Assembly: GCA_963759955.1 (NCBI GenBank)
Contig: CAVXCA010000104.1
Span: 1-64,000, forward strand
Source: Roseiarcus sp963759955
Lineage (GTDB): Bacteria > Pseudomonadota > Alphaproteobacteria > Rhizobiales > Beijerinckiaceae
Length of the DNA stretch: 64,000 nucleotides
Direction: 5' to 3'
Shown: positions 54,565 through 63,814 of the stretch, one piece after another
Layout: each line of letters begins with the position of its first letter
Numbering within the stretch: position 1 is the stretch's first letter
The notes under the pieces: generated by a model
Database searches by the model: none
What the model was told of the DNA's origin: nothing
The model's input: only the letters and a program-made list of their open reading frames with translations
Translations under genes and position numbers: made by a program

Positions 54565-55467
54565 CTATTTGATGAACGTGCCGTCGCGCAGATCCGTCAG
54601 CGCCTGACGGATTTCGGCTTGGGTGTTCATCACGATCGGCCCGTGCCAGGCGATCGGCTCGCGCAACGGGCGGCCGGAGACGAGCAGGAAGCGGATTCCC
54701 TCCTCGCCCGCCTGAACGCTCACTTCGTCGCCCGAGTCGAACACCACCAGCGAGCGGTTGCCGACTTTATCGCGCACGATGACCTCTTCGCCGCCGACCA
54801 AAGATTCGCGCAACGCGCCGAAAGGCGCCGAGGCGCCGGAAAAGGAGCCCGAGCCCTCGAAGATGTAGGCGAAGGCCTGGCGATAGGTCTCGACCGGCAG
54901 GGTCTTGCGCTTGCCCGCGGGCACGAAGACGTCGAGATAGCGCGGGTCGGCGGCGACGTCGTCGACCGGGCCCGCCTTGCCCCAGAACTCGCCGCAGATC
55001 ACGCGCACGCGCGTGCCGTCGTCGTCGACGATTTCGGGGATGTCGAGGCTCTGCACGTTCTGATAGCGCGGCGCCGTCATCTTCCGGTCCGAGGGCAGGT
55101 TGGCCCAGAGTTGGAAGCCGTGCATGCGGCCCAGATTATCGCCCTTGGGCATTTCCTGATGCAGGATGCCGCTACCCGCGGTCATCCACTGCACGTCGCC
55201 GGCGCTGAGAACGCCGGTGTTGCCGAGGCTGTCGCCGTGCGCGACGGAGCCGGCGAGCACGTAGGTGATCGTTTCGATGCCGCGATGGGGATGCCAGGGA
55301 AAGCCGGCCATGTAATCGCTGGGATGATCGCCGCGGAAATCGTCCATCATCAGGAACGGATCGAAATCGGAGGTGTCGCCGAAGCCGAACGCGCGCCGCA
55401 GCCTGACGCCGGCGCCTTCCAGGGTGGGCTTCGATTGGGAAACGCGCTTGACGGGGCGGATGGACAT
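54565..55467 (-). CDS. Pirin family protein
   Basis: 300 residues with two cupin domains. The N-terminal one has DPFLMMDDFRGDHPSDYMAG and the metal-binding FPWHPHRGIETITYVL, then GSVAHGDSLGNTGVLSAGDV and MTAGSGILHQEM. Pirins bind one Fe; some oxidise quercetin and some act as regulators. ATG 55467 gives the usual MSIRPVKRV start, with AAAGG upstream. Convergent with the glycosyltransferase gene, 15 bases apart. Confidence 0.92.
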   Translation of the reverse strand: MSIRPVKRVSQSKPTLEGAGVRLRRAFGFGDTSDFDPFLMMDDFRGDHPSDYMAGFPWHPHRGIETITYVLAGSVAHGDSLGNTGVLSAGDVQWMTAGSGILHQEMPKGDNLGRMHGFQLWANLPSDRKMTAPRYQNVQSLDIPEIVDDDGTRVRVICGEFWGKAGPVDDVAADPRYLDVFVPAGKRKTLPVETYRQAFAYIFEGSGSFSGASAPFGALRESLVGGEEVIVRDKVGNRSLVVFDSGDEVSVQAGEEGIRFLLVSGRPLREPIAWHGPIVMNTQAEIRQALTDLRDGTFIK

Positions 55468-55554
55468 GGAGCGACCTTTCGGGCGTTGCGGAGCGCCCGA
55501 TTTGGGGATCGGGCGAGCCGAATTCCAGCACGGAAGTTTGCGTCCTTGCAAATT

Positions 55555-56466
55555 CTAGTTGTGCGCTCCGCTTATATCCAGACGCCCGCCGAGGATTTCC
55601 GTCGCCGCGGCGCCGGCGGCGGCGGCGCGCGCAAGGCAATCCTCGATCGCCAGGCCTTTCAACCGCGCCGCTAGGAACGCCGCGACGAAGGCGTCGCCGG
55701 CGCCGGTGGTGTCGAGCGGCTTTGCCGGGAGCGCGGCGACGCGCCAGCGGAGTTTGCCCTCGAACGCCTCGCAGCCTGCGGCGCCGCGCTTGACGACGAC
55801 AAGGGGGTAGTGGGCGTTCAGGCGCGCGCCTTGCTCTTCCGTGTCGTCGGTTCCCGCGAGCACGGCCGCTTCCTCGGCGTTGGGAAACAGCATCGAAGCG
55901 CCGCGCGTCCAAGCGAGGAAATTCGCCGCGCCGACTTCGCGCAGGAGTTCGGCCGAGGCGGGGTCGACGCCGACGGGCTTGCCAGCCGCGCGGCGCATCA
56001 CGTCGAGCGCCGCCGCGCGCGGGCTCGGCGCGAAAAAGGAATAGCCGGAGAGGTGGATGAGCGCCGCGCCGGCGATCAGCGCGTTGGCGACATCGCCGGC
56101 TTCGAGCGCGTCGTTGGCGCCGCGATCGGTGAGGAAGCTGCGCTCGCCCGACGGGTCGACCAACGCGATGAGGCGGCCGGTCTCGTGGGCGCTATCCGCG
56201 GCCAGATGCGCGTCGACGCCGGCTCGGCGCAGCAACGCCGTCTCGCGCTCATGGTCGGCCGCGCCGACGCGAGCGACGAAATCGACCTTCACGCCAAAAT
56301 GGGCGAGCCACACCGCCTGGTTGGCCGCCGATCCGCCGGGCCGGTCGACGATCTTCGCGCGCCGATCGGAGCCGACGGCGATCGGTCCTTCGAGACGCGC
56401 GATGGTGTCGACCATGACGTCGCCGATGACGAGGACTCGCGGCGCGCGCGCCGCCGGCGCGCTCAT
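55555..56466 (-). CDS. psuK: PfkB-family kinase, probable pseudouridine kinase
   Basis: 303 residues of the ribokinase/PfkB family: VLVIGDVMVDTIARLEGPIA at the start, RPGGSAANQAVWLAHFG, and the C-terminal signature DTTGAGDAFVAAFLAARLKG with the catalytic Asp. Starts ATG 56466 only two bases after the stop of psuG, which cleaves pseudouridine 5'-phosphate. The pair fits the pseudouridine breakdown pathway: this enzyme phosphorylates pseudouridine and PsuG splits it. The substrate is inferred from the pairing; the family also includes sugar kinases. Confidence 0.85.
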   Translation of the reverse strand: MSAPAARAPRVLVIGDVMVDTIARLEGPIAVGSDRRAKIVDRPGGSAANQAVWLAHFGVKVDFVARVGAADHERETALLRRAGVDAHLAADSAHETGRLIALVDPSGERSFLTDRGANDALEAGDVANALIAGAALIHLSGYSFFAPSPRAAALDVMRRAAGKPVGVDPASAELLREVGAANFLAWTRGASMLFPNAEEAAVLAGTDDTEEQGARLNAHYPLVVVKRGAAGCEAFEGKLRWRVAALPAKPLDTTGAGDAFVAAFLAARLKGLAIEDCLARAAAAGAAATEILGGRLDISGAHN

Positions 56467-56468
56467 CT

Positions 56469-57386
56469 TTAAAGGCGCGACAGTTCGACCGCGAGTTGCG
56501 CCGCGAGAATGGCGTTGCTCTCGACCAGCGCCATGTTGGCCTCGAGGCTTTGCCCGCCGGTCAATTCGACGATCCGCCCAAGCAGGAACGGGGTGACGTC
56601 CTTCTTGGCGACGCCTTGCGCCTTGGCTTCGGCGACCGCCTCGGCGATGCGCGCCTCGATCGTCTGGGCGTCGAGCGCCTTGTCCTCGGGGATCGGGTTG
56701 GCGATCAGCAGGCCGCCGGGGCCGATTTCGCGCTGCAGGCGAACCATGCGCGCAAGATCGTGCAGGCCGTCGCAGCGATGATCGAGCTTGACGCCGCTCG
56801 AGCGCGCGTAAAACGCGGGGAATTCATCGCAACGAAAGCCGCAGATCGCCACGCCCTGGGATTCGAGATACTCGAGGGTCTTATCGATATCGAGGATCGA
56901 TTTCGCGCCGGCGCAAACGACGGCGACCTTGGTGCGTCCGAGTTCGACGAGATCGGCGGAAATGTCGAACGTCTCTTCGGCGCCGCGATGCACGCCGCCG
57001 ATGCCGCCGGTGGCGAAAATCTCGATCCCTGCGAGTTCCGCGAGGTACATCGTCGCGGCCACCGTCGTTCCCGCCGCGCCGTGGCGCGCGGCGACCGCCG
57101 CCAGATCGCGCCGCGACGCCTTGACGACGCCTCCCGAAAGGCGGCTGAGCGACTCCAGTTCGGCGCGGTCGAGCCCGACCTTGAAACGGCCGCCGATGAC
57201 GGCGATCGTCGCCGGCGTGGCCCCTTGCGTGCGCACCGCGTCTTCCAGCATGAGCGCCGTCTTGAAATTCTGGGGATAGGGCATGCCGTGGGTGATGATC
57301 GTCGATTCCAGCGCGACAATCGGCCCTTTGCCGGCGAGCGCCTTGGCGGCGTCGTTCGACAAATCCAACAACGCCTTGGCGGCCAT
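56469..57386 (-). CDS. psuG: Pseudouridine-5'-phosphate glycosidase
   Basis: 305 residues. Family signatures: VALESTIITHGMPYPQNFKT, IAVIGGRFKVGLDRAELESL, KASRRDLAAVAARHGAAGTT, VAATMYLAELAGIEIFATGG with IGGVHRGAEETFDISADLVE, and GLLIANPIPEDKALD. It splits pseudouridine 5'-phosphate into uracil and ribose 5-phosphate. Standard length. Directly upstream of the kinase, forming a two-gene operon read on the minus strand. Confidence 0.94.
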   Translation of the reverse strand: MAAKALLDLSNDAAKALAGKGPIVALESTIITHGMPYPQNFKTALMLEDAVRTQGATPATIAVIGGRFKVGLDRAELESLSRLSGGVVKASRRDLAAVAARHGAAGTTVAATMYLAELAGIEIFATGGIGGVHRGAEETFDISADLVELGRTKVAVVCAGAKSILDIDKTLEYLESQGVAICGFRCDEFPAFYARSSGVKLDHRCDGLHDLARMVRLQREIGPGGLLIANPIPEDKALDAQTIEARIAEAVAEAKAQGVAKKDVTPFLLGRIVELTGGQSLEANMALVESNAILAAQLAVELSRL

Positions 57387-57586
57387 GCCTTTCGCCTTCG
57401 TTTTGCCGCGCCGAAGCGCGAGGAACGTCCGTCTTGATTACCAGCATTCGCACGCCGCGATCAAACGCGCCGGGCGCATCGCGCCTGTGGAGGGGCGCCG
57501 GCGTTCGCCCGCTTGCTTTGCGTCAAGCCCTTTACGGGCCGCGTCGTTGCGTTAAACCTAGGTGCCGAGGACGCCAGAGTCGCGAT

Positions 57587-58327
57587 ATGGAAGAGCGAAA
57601 ATCCGATCGTCTCAAGTCGATCCCGCCGAGCTTGCAGGCGGCGATTCGGCGCGCCCGCGTCGAGAGCGCCGAGCAGGGCCAGGCGGTCGCCGACCTGCGC
57701 CAGGCGGAAGTCGCGCGGCTCGAATTGCTGCTCGACGCCATTCGTCCGGTGCTCGATCAGACGCCCGAGGGCGTCGAGCTGTTCGATCCCGGCATCGCCC
57801 ACGGCGAGCGGCCGAGGCTGTTCCTCGACATGATCGGCTTTGTCGACATGGGCCACGATCGGCGCACCTATCGCTTTTTTCAGGACACGCGGCATGGCCG
57901 CATCATGATCGCGGAAAGCCCCCAGATCGAGCGGATCGTCGCCGCGATGACCAATTACATCGCGCGGCGATTGATCGAGCGCGAGCAGGCGCTCGCCTCC
58001 GACTGGCGCAGCGGGGAGGCGAGCGCAAACGACGCCACGTCGGACGCCGGCGTTTCGCCACCGGCCGACGCGGCGCCGGCAACGGACGAGTCGACGCCGC
58101 TCCTCGAGGCCCCCGCGCGGCTCGCCCCCGCGCCGCTCGTCGCGTCGACGGCCCCTGTGGTCCGGCCTCGGCGATGGCTGGTCATGGTCGGCGATCTCTT
58201 CAGCTTTCTGCTGCTGACGCTCGGTTCGATCTCGTTCGTCGCGCTGGTCTGCATCGGCGCGTATCTCGCCTGGAACGACTGGGGCCGCGCGCTATGGACG
58301 GCCTGGATCGGCCCGCCGCCGATCTAA
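57587..58327 (+). CDS. Hypothetical single-span membrane protein
   Basis: 246 residues. A soluble N-terminal part (about 1-150) includes a coiled-coil-like helix (ESAEQGQAVADLRQAEVARL) and the segment RPRLFLDMIGFVDMGHDRRT-YRFFQDTRHGRIMIAES. An Ala/Pro-rich linker (150-200) leads to one C-terminal membrane segment (FSFLLLTLGSISFVALVCIG). No signal peptide; the bulk is probably cytoplasmic with a C-terminal anchor. Conserved-looking but not recognised. ATG 57587 is preferred over a far upstream start because the extra 51 residues are Arg-rich and unlike protein. Convergent with the phosphoesterase (4-base overlap). Confidence 0.72.
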   Translation: MEERKSDRLKSIPPSLQAAIRRARVESAEQGQAVADLRQAEVARLELLLDAIRPVLDQTPEGVELFDPGIAHGERPRLFLDMIGFVDMGHDRRTYRFFQDTRHGRIMIAESPQIERIVAAMTNYIARRLIEREQALASDWRSGEASANDATSDAGVSPPADAAPATDESTPLLEAPARLAPAPLVASTAPVVRPRRWLVMVGDLFSFLLLTLGSISFVALVCIGAYLAWNDWGRALWTAWIGPPPI

Positions 58328-59232
58328 ATCGCCAACGCCTCGCGTTCGCCGATTTCGCCGCTGCCCGGCAGCATGCCGCGCGCGCGCGCGCCGACGCGCC
58401 AGAAATCGCCGGCGCGCTCCAGGCGGATCAAGTGGTAGGCGGCGCGGTGGCTGAGGTCCCGCGACGCAGCCGCGGCGGACGGGACGCCGAGGACGGGGAT
58501 GCGCCCGCCGTCGACGCGCGAGGCGGGCGAGGGGAGAAAATGAACCATGCGCTTGTGCGTGTGGCCGTGCAGGATCGCTTCGGCGCCGAAACGGCAGACG
58601 ACCGCTTCGAGCGCGCGCGCGTCGGTCAGCTTGCGCAGCGCCGAGCCGCCGCGCGAAAGTGGGGGATGATGGATCAGGATGACGCGGGCAAGCCCGCGCG
58701 ACCCGGTCTCCTGGAGGAGGCCGCCGAGTTCGGCGATCTGGCGCGCGCCCAGCCGGCCGGTCGCCATCAGCGGTCCGGTCGGCACGCCCGAGTTGAGGCC
58801 GATCAGCGCGACTTCGCCGCGAACGCGCAGGAAGGGAAACCGATCGGTCCTGTCGACGCCCGCGTCGCTCGATGTCCACGGCGCGAACGTGTCGGCGAGA
58901 CATTCCACGGCGTCGCGCACATAGGCGTCGTGATTGCCCGGCGTGAAACTGACGTTGGCCGGTTCGCCCAAGGCGCCCATCCATTGCGCGGCGCGGCGGA
59001 ATTCGGCGCAGAGCCCGATGTTGGCGACGTCGCCGGTCATCGCGACGTGGTCGGGCGATTGCGCGCGTAAATCGGCGACGAGCCGAGCCAGCATCGCCAT
59101 GTCGTTGAGGCGCTCGCGCCCGCGCTTCCAATTGACGTAGCCCATGAAGCGCTTGAGCCGCATCTCGCGAAGGTCCGGAAAAGGGGCAGGCCCGAGATGG
59201 GGGTCGGAGAGATGCGCGATGGTGAAACTCAT
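58324..59232 (-). CDS. Calcineurin-like metallophosphoesterase
   Basis: 302 residues with all five metal-binding motifs in order: HLSDPHLGPAPFP (D-x-H), MTGDVANIG (GD), FTPGNHDAYVR (GNHD/E), LIHHPPLSRGG (H) and LHGHTHKRMV (GHxH). Class III cyclic-nucleotide-phosphodiesterase-like family; substrate unknown. ATG 59232, standard start MSFTIAHLSDPHLG. Its stop overlaps the end of the opposite gene by four bases. Confidence 0.9.
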   Translation of the reverse strand: MSFTIAHLSDPHLGPAPFPDLREMRLKRFMGYVNWKRGRERLNDMAMLARLVADLRAQSPDHVAMTGDVANIGLCAEFRRAAQWMGALGEPANVSFTPGNHDAYVRDAVECLADTFAPWTSSDAGVDRTDRFPFLRVRGEVALIGLNSGVPTGPLMATGRLGARQIAELGGLLQETGSRGLARVILIHHPPLSRGGSALRKLTDARALEAVVCRFGAEAILHGHTHKRMVHFLPSPASRVDGGRIPVLGVPSAAAASRDLSHRAAYHLIRLERAGDFWRVGARARGMLPGSGEIGEREALAI

Positions 59233-59333
59233 GGACGAGTCGATTCCCGATTTGGCCTTGCGCTCACGGGGGCTGGCGTTCGCGCCGGAGCGCGCTAGGT
59301 TCCGACGGCCAAGAGACCCTTAGGGAGACGAAT

Positions 59334-59822
59334 TTGCCGACGCAAGGCCAAAACCGCCTCTTTCTCGGCCAGCGGCTGACGTCGCGGCTCGCGCATATCA
59401 GCTTTCTCCTGATGCGGCCGATGACGCTGGGGGTCCGGGCGGCGGTCATCGACCGCGACGATCGCGTGCTGCTGGTCAAGCACACCTATGTCGCGGGCTG
59501 GCACTTGCCCGGCGGCGGCGTCGAGGCCGGCGAGACCTTGGAGAGCGCGTTGGCGCGCGAGCTCGCCGAGGAGGCCAACGTCGTCCTCGAAGCGCGCCCG
59601 GCGCTGCACGGGCTGTTCTTCAACGCCCATGTTTCCCGCCGCGATCACGTCGCGGTCTTTGTGGCGCGCGAATTTCGCGTTACGGCCGAGCGTGCGCCGG
59701 ACCGCGAGATCGTCGCGGCGCGCTTCTTTCCCCGCGACGCGCTGCCGCCCGACGCCACCCAAGGGACGCGCGCGCGGCTCGACGAGATTCTCGGCGGCGC
59801 GCCGATCTCGGCGCTTTGGTGA
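59334..59822 (+). CDS. NUDIX hydrolase
   Basis: 162 residues. The NUDIX box is GGGVEAGETLESALARELAE-EANV; the Glu residues of REx2EE are present and the usual Gly near the end is Asn. It hydrolyses a nucleoside diphosphate linked to another moiety; substrate unknown. TTG start at 59334 with AGGGAGAC at suitable distance. Divergent from the phosphoesterase gene. Confidence 0.87.
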   Translation: MPTQGQNRLFLGQRLTSRLAHISFLLMRPMTLGVRAAVIDRDDRVLLVKHTYVAGWHLPGGGVEAGETLESALARELAEEANVVLEARPALHGLFFNAHVSRRDHVAVFVAREFRVTAERAPDREIVAARFFPRDALPPDATQGTRARLDEILGGAPISALW

Positions 59823-59904
59823 ACGCTTGAGGCCCGCCCTTCCGCGCGCGGCCGCCTCCGTGCTACAGCGCCTCGCCTTTCCTCTCGTCCGTTAAGAAGC
59901 TCTC

Positions 59905-60402
59905 ATGACCGAATTGTCGCTAGTGCTCGAACCGGAGACGCCCGCCGACGGCGAATTGATTCTGCGACTCAACGAGCGGGTGTTCGGGCCGGGCCGTTTC
60001 GCGCGCACCGCCTATCGCATTCGCGAGACGACGCCGCCGGACCTGTCGCTAAGCTTCGTCGCGCGCGTCGGCACGCTGCTCGTCGGCGCCAACGCGATGA
60101 CGCCAATTCTCATCGGCGCGACGCCGGCGCTGCTGCTCGGGCCGCTGATCGTCGAGCCGGTGTTTCGCAGTCAGGGCATCGGAGAGACGCTGGTGACGCG
60201 CTCGCTGGAGGCAGCCCGGGCGGCCGGCGCGAAACTGACGGTTCTCGTCGGCGACGAACCCTATTACGCGCGCATGGGCTTCAAGCGCGCGCCCGCCGGC
60301 CGCATCGACCTGCCCGGTCCGGTCGACCCAGCGCGCGTGCTCTACTGCGAATTGCAGCCGGGCGCTTTCGAGGGGGTCGGCGGCAAGGTGCGGGGCGCGT
60401 GA
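59905..60402 (+). CDS. GNAT-family N-acetyltransferase (YhbS-like)
   Basis: 165 residues. Acetyl-CoA loop LLLGPLIVEPVFRSQGIGET (Q/R-x2-G-x-G/A type), and the following VTRSLEAARAAGAKLTVLVG and DEPYYARMGFKRAPAGRI, all typical of the YhbS subgroup. Short gap (82 bases) after the NUDIX gene, same direction. Substrate unknown. Confidence 0.85.
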   Translation: MTELSLVLEPETPADGELILRLNERVFGPGRFARTAYRIRETTPPDLSLSFVARVGTLLVGANAMTPILIGATPALLLGPLIVEPVFRSQGIGETLVTRSLEAARAAGAKLTVLVGDEPYYARMGFKRAPAGRIDLPGPVDPARVLYCELQPGAFEGVGGKVRGA

Positions 60403-60703
60403 GGGGCTGGGGCTGAATATCTGACGTTTGGGTTATCGGGGTCTGCGCGACGGGCGGCGGGTGCAGTGGCCGAACTGGCCGAGGCCGGCGCCATTGTCGG
60501 GCTCGATAGTTTGTTTTCAACGGCTTGCGTGACGATTTTCCGCCGCCCCGCCGCGCGGCGAGAGCTTCGCTAGCCACCCGACGCCGGCCCAAAAAGTGGC
60601 GGGAGAGTAAGCCGCTTCGGTAATCCGGAAATCGTCCTGGTCAACGCCAAGGAGTTACACTACGCAATGGGGCGCGGTCTTGCGGGCTCCGGAAAGGGGT
60701 GAA
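60403..60703. other. Gene-free interval upstream of deoC
   Basis: No gene supported. The end carries GAAAGGGG, the deoC ribosome site. I see no clear promoter boxes. Confidence 0.45.
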
Positions 60704-61459
60704 ATGGATCAGAATTCGGCTGAAGTCGCCCGGCGCGCCATTTCCCTCATCGATCTGACGAGCTTGAACGACGACGACACGGACGATCGGATCGCGAAGC
60801 TCTGCGGCGCAGCGACGACGCCGTTCGGCCCGGTCGCGGCGGTCTGCGTTTACCGCCGATTCGTTCGGACGGCGAAGAAGCGACTCGATGGATCGGGGGT
60901 CCGGGTCGCCGCCGTCGCCAATTTCCCCTCGGGAACGGCGTCCGTGTCCGATACGAGCGATGAGGTTCGAGAGCTCGTCGCGACCGGAGCCGACGAGGTC
61001 GACGTCGTGCTGCCCTACCAGCAGATGCTGGCCGGCGACGAGCGCCCGGCCGTCGATCTTCTCGCGGCTGTCCGGGAAATCTGCGGCCCCACGGTGACCC
61101 TCAAAGCGATCCTGGAAACGGGCGCCTATGGAGAGGATCGCGCCAAGCTGACGGCTGCGGCGGAACTCGCCATCCGTGGCGGGGCCAACTTCGTCAAGAC
61201 GTCCACGGGCAAGATCTCCGTTGGCGCGACGCCATTCGCGGCGTCCTGCATCTTGGAGACGATCCGGCGCGTCGGTGCGAAAGTGGGCTTCAAGGCTTCT
61301 GGAGGCATTCGCTCCGTCGCCCAGGCGGTTGAGTATCTCGAACTGGCGGATCGCATCATGGGGGCCGACTGGGCCACCCCGGCGACTTTCCGCTTCGGCG
61401 TCAGCAGACTACTCGACGATCTCGTCGCCGAACTCGAGGCGCCGCCGAGGTCGGCCTAG
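60704..61459 (+). CDS. deoC: Deoxyribose-phosphate aldolase
   Basis: 251 residues. Catalytic parts: DLTSLNDDDTDDRI, TGADEVDVVLPYQQML (Asp100), and the Schiff-base Lys165 in GGANFVKTSTGKISVGATPF, plus KVGFKASGGIRSVAQAVEYL with the second conserved Lys. It splits 2-deoxyribose 5-phosphate into glyceraldehyde 3-phosphate and acetaldehyde. GAAAGGGG seven bases before ATG 60704. Its TAG stop shares the palindrome CTAG with the stop of an opposite-strand ribokinase remnant. Confidence 0.93.
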   Translation: MDQNSAEVARRAISLIDLTSLNDDDTDDRIAKLCGAATTPFGPVAAVCVYRRFVRTAKKRLDGSGVRVAAVANFPSGTASVSDTSDEVRELVATGADEVDVVLPYQQMLAGDERPAVDLLAAVREICGPTVTLKAILETGAYGEDRAKLTAAAELAIRGGANFVKTSTGKISVGATPFAASCILETIRRVGAKVGFKASGGIRSVAQAVEYLELADRIMGADWATPATFRFGVSRLLDDLVAELEAPPRSA

Positions 61460-61640
61460 CTCGCTTTCAGCTTGGTCAGCAAGGCGTCGACTTCGGCTCG
61501 TTTGGGCGTGGCGGGCGCGCGCCCCGGCGGGCCGCTTTGCTGACGGCCGCAGTGCAGCCGTAGCGCGTCGCCCTGACAAGGTTATCGCCTTCGGCGAGAT
61601 CCGTTACGAAAATGCCCCTGAGGACGATCGGCCGTCCGGC
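61456..61640 (-). pseudogene. C-terminal remnant of a ribokinase-like gene
   Basis: Read on the minus strand, one frame gives IFVTDLAEGDNLVRATRYGC-TAAVSK and a second gives PATPKRAEVDALLTKLKAS with a TAG at 61458-61456. Together they resemble the end of RbsK (AFVxxLAxGxxLxEAxRFxxAAAALSVT ... MPxRAEVDALL). One frameshift separates the two parts and everything upstream is gone. The match is short, so the call is tentative. The fucU/rbsD-like gene upstream supports it. Confidence 0.4.
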
Positions 61641-61658
61641 TGTGGCTTTCTCCTCGGC

Positions 61659-62087
61659 TCAGCCGACCACGCCCTTCTTGATGATGAGGCAGCCGTAGGT
61701 GCGCTGCTCGCCGGTGGCGACGATAGCAAAAGCCTGGCGCGAGCGCTCGTAGAAGGCGTGCCGTTCGATCCCGACAAGGGGCACGTGCCGACCTTCCCAC
61801 TTGTCGATCGTCTGCTGGCAGATCTTCTGCACCTCAGGCGTCTCCTCCGGCGCGCCGACGACTTCCATGCGCAATGCCGGGTCCTTGACGAAGGTGTCGA
61901 GCGGCATCAGCTGAAGGCAGGCCGACAGCACGTCGGGCAGGTCGGCTCCGTCGAGGCGCACCAGACGACGTGCGTTGTACGCGGCGGGGAAATTGCTGTC
62001 GACGAGGGCGAGTTCGTCGCCATGCCCCATCGAGGCGAGCGCGTGAAGCAGCTCGGGCGTGTGCAATTTCGTCAGAGTCTTCAGCAT
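61659..62087 (-). CDS. fucU: RbsD/FucU family sugar mutarotase
   Basis: 142 residues. MLKTLTKLHTPELLHALASM-GHGDELALVDSNFPA carries the catalytic His of FucU; DVLSACLQLMPLDTFVKDP and the C-terminal FAIVATGEQRTYGCLIIKKG (Tyr) are typical of the FucU branch. It interconverts anomers of fucose or a related sugar. GGGGAGG seven bases before ATG 62087. Flanked by a ribokinase remnant and a sugar ABC permease remnant, so it is a survivor of a former sugar-use locus. Confidence 0.85.
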   Translation of the reverse strand: MLKTLTKLHTPELLHALASMGHGDELALVDSNFPAAYNARRLVRLDGADLPDVLSACLQLMPLDTFVKDPALRMEVVGAPEETPEVQKICQQTIDKWEGRHVPLVGIERHAFYERSRQAFAIVATGEQRTYGCLIIKKGVVG

Positions 62088-62209
62088 GGTCTATCCTCCC
62101 CAGCGTTTCTCGAATTCTTCCCGATTTATAGGCTGCCACGCCGACGAAGCCGCAACTTGACCTGCGTCAAGGCCCGCGCCGGAAAGATTGCTTTGTGAAT
62201 TCTGTAGCT

Positions 62210-62417
62210 TGTCGGTCCGCTTTGGCAGTGCGCGACAGCCTCATCGTGGCGTCCCTCTCGACCCTGCTGTCGTCGCTGCTGGGCGTTGCGGCCGCTTACG
62301 CCCTTGGCGCGGCCGGCGGCGCTCGCGGTCGGCTTGCCAGCCTTCATCTTCTCCTGGAGCGAGTTCTTCTTCGCCATCATCCTCGCCCGCGCCAAGCGCC
62401 AGACTTTTTGCCGCTAG
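62210..62417 (+). pseudogene. Remnant of a sugar ABC-transporter permease gene
   Basis: The first part, RDSLIVASLSTLLSSLLGVA-AAYALG, is the second membrane segment of MalG-type permeases. After ~62320 the frame changes and LPAFIFSWSEFFFAIILARA-KRQTF follows, which belongs after the EAA loop far downstream in an intact permease, ending in a stop at 62415-62417. So the middle of the gene is deleted and the rest is out of frame. The stop overlaps the end of the CoA-transferase gene. Confidence 0.65.
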
Positions 62418-63625
62418 CCGACCGCGCCGCCCCCGCGCAGGTCCGCGATCTCGCGCGCTGACAGGCCCAAGTCGCTCAAGATCGCGTCGGTGTGCTCGCC
62501 TAAGCGCGGGGCGGCGGCGTCCGCCGCGGCGGGTTGGCCGTCGATGACGAGCGGCGAGCGCACCGACGGCGCGGCTCCTCCGCGCGCGCCGGTCGCGGGA
62601 AGATCGAGCCGCAGCCCACGCGCCTTCACCTGCGGGTCGGCGAAGACTTGGCCCACCGAATTGATCGGCCCGGCCGGCACGCCCGCCTTTTCGAGCGCTT
62701 CGAGCAGCGCCGCGCGCGGCATCGATCGCGCCGCCGCGGCGAGGGCGGTGACGAAAGGCTTGCGATTGCGCACGCGGTCGGCGTTGGTCGCGTAAGCGGG
62801 ATCGGCTGCGAGCGCTTCGAGGCCGAGGATGCGGCAGACGTCGCGCGTCTGGCGATCGTTGCCGGCGGCGACGATCAGCGGCCCGTCCGCCGCCTCGAAC
62901 ACCTGATAGGGCACGATATTGGGATGGGCGTTGCCGAGCCGGCGCGGCGATTGTCCCGAGACGAGGAAATTCAGCGCCTGGTTGGCGAGCACGCTCACCT
63001 GCGTGTCGAGCAGGGCCATGTCGATCTCGCCGCCGAGCCCGGTGATCGAGCGGCGGATCAGCGCCGCCTCGATCGCCGCGACCGCGTAGACGCCGGTGAA
63101 GATGTCGGCGAAGGCGACGCCGATCTTCTGCGGCTCGCCGTCGGGTTCGCCGGTCAGGTCCATCACCCCGCCCATGCCCTGGACAATGAAGTCGTAGCCG
63201 GCGCGCGCCGCGTAGGGGCCGTCGTGACCGAAGCCGGTGATCGAGCAATAGACGAGACGCGGATTGAGCGGCTTCAGGCTCGCGTAGTCGAGCCCGTACT
63301 TGGCGAGCCCACCGGTCTTGAAATTCTCGATCAGCACGTCCGCGCGGGTCGCGAGTCGCCGCACGATCTCGCGGCCCTCGGGCTGCTCGAAATCGACCGC
63401 GAGCGAGCGCTTGCCGCGATTGCAGGAATGAAAATAGGCGGCGTCGAGCCGCTCGCCGTTCTCGCCCTCGACGAAAGGCGGGCCCCAGCCGCGCGTGTCG
63501 TCGCCCGAGCCCGGCCGCTCGACCTTGATCACCTCGGCGCCGAGGTCGGCGAGCGTCTGGCCCGCCCAGGGGCCGGCGAGAATGCGCGCGAGCTCCAAGA
63601 CTTTCAAACCCGCGAGCGGCTTCAA
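62414..63625 (-). CDS. CaiB/BaiF-family CoA-transferase
   Basis: 403 residues of the class III CoA-transferase family. Begins LAGLKVLELARILAGPWAGQ-TLADLGAEVIKVERPG. Conserved pieces are SCNRGKRSLAVDF, DVLIENFKTGGLAKYGLDY, SITGFGHDGPY and AFADIFTGVYA with the catalytic Asp174. Transfers CoA between organic acids. TTG start at 63625 with GGAG seven bases upstream. A divergent acyl-CoA dehydrogenase starts at 63815, so both probably serve one acyl-CoA pathway. Confidence 0.9.
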   Translation of the reverse strand: MKPLAGLKVLELARILAGPWAGQTLADLGAEVIKVERPGSGDDTRGWGPPFVEGENGERLDAAYFHSCNRGKRSLAVDFEQPEGREIVRRLATRADVLIENFKTGGLAKYGLDYASLKPLNPRLVYCSITGFGHDGPYAARAGYDFIVQGMGGVMDLTGEPDGEPQKIGVAFADIFTGVYAVAAIEAALIRRSITGLGGEIDMALLDTQVSVLANQALNFLVSGQSPRRLGNAHPNIVPYQVFEAADGPLIVAAGNDRQTRDVCRILGLEALAADPAYATNADRVRNRKPFVTALAAAARSMPRAALLEALEKAGVPAGPINSVGQVFADPQVKARGLRLDLPATGARGGAAPSVRSPLVIDGQPAAADAAAPRLGEHTDAILSDLGLSAREIADLRGGGAVG

Positions 63626-63814
63626 CGCACTGGCTCCATCAAAACCGGCGCCGTCCCGACGGCGCGCATGCGAGCGCTAGCCGATCCGGACACGCGAGCG
63701 CAAGCGCTCGCTTTCGTTCAGCGGCGCAAAGGGCGCGCAGCAGGGTTGACGACGCCGCGCCCTTCGTCGCTTGATGGCGTGCGGGGAGTCGCGGCGCTTT
63801 GGAGGGATCGAGCG

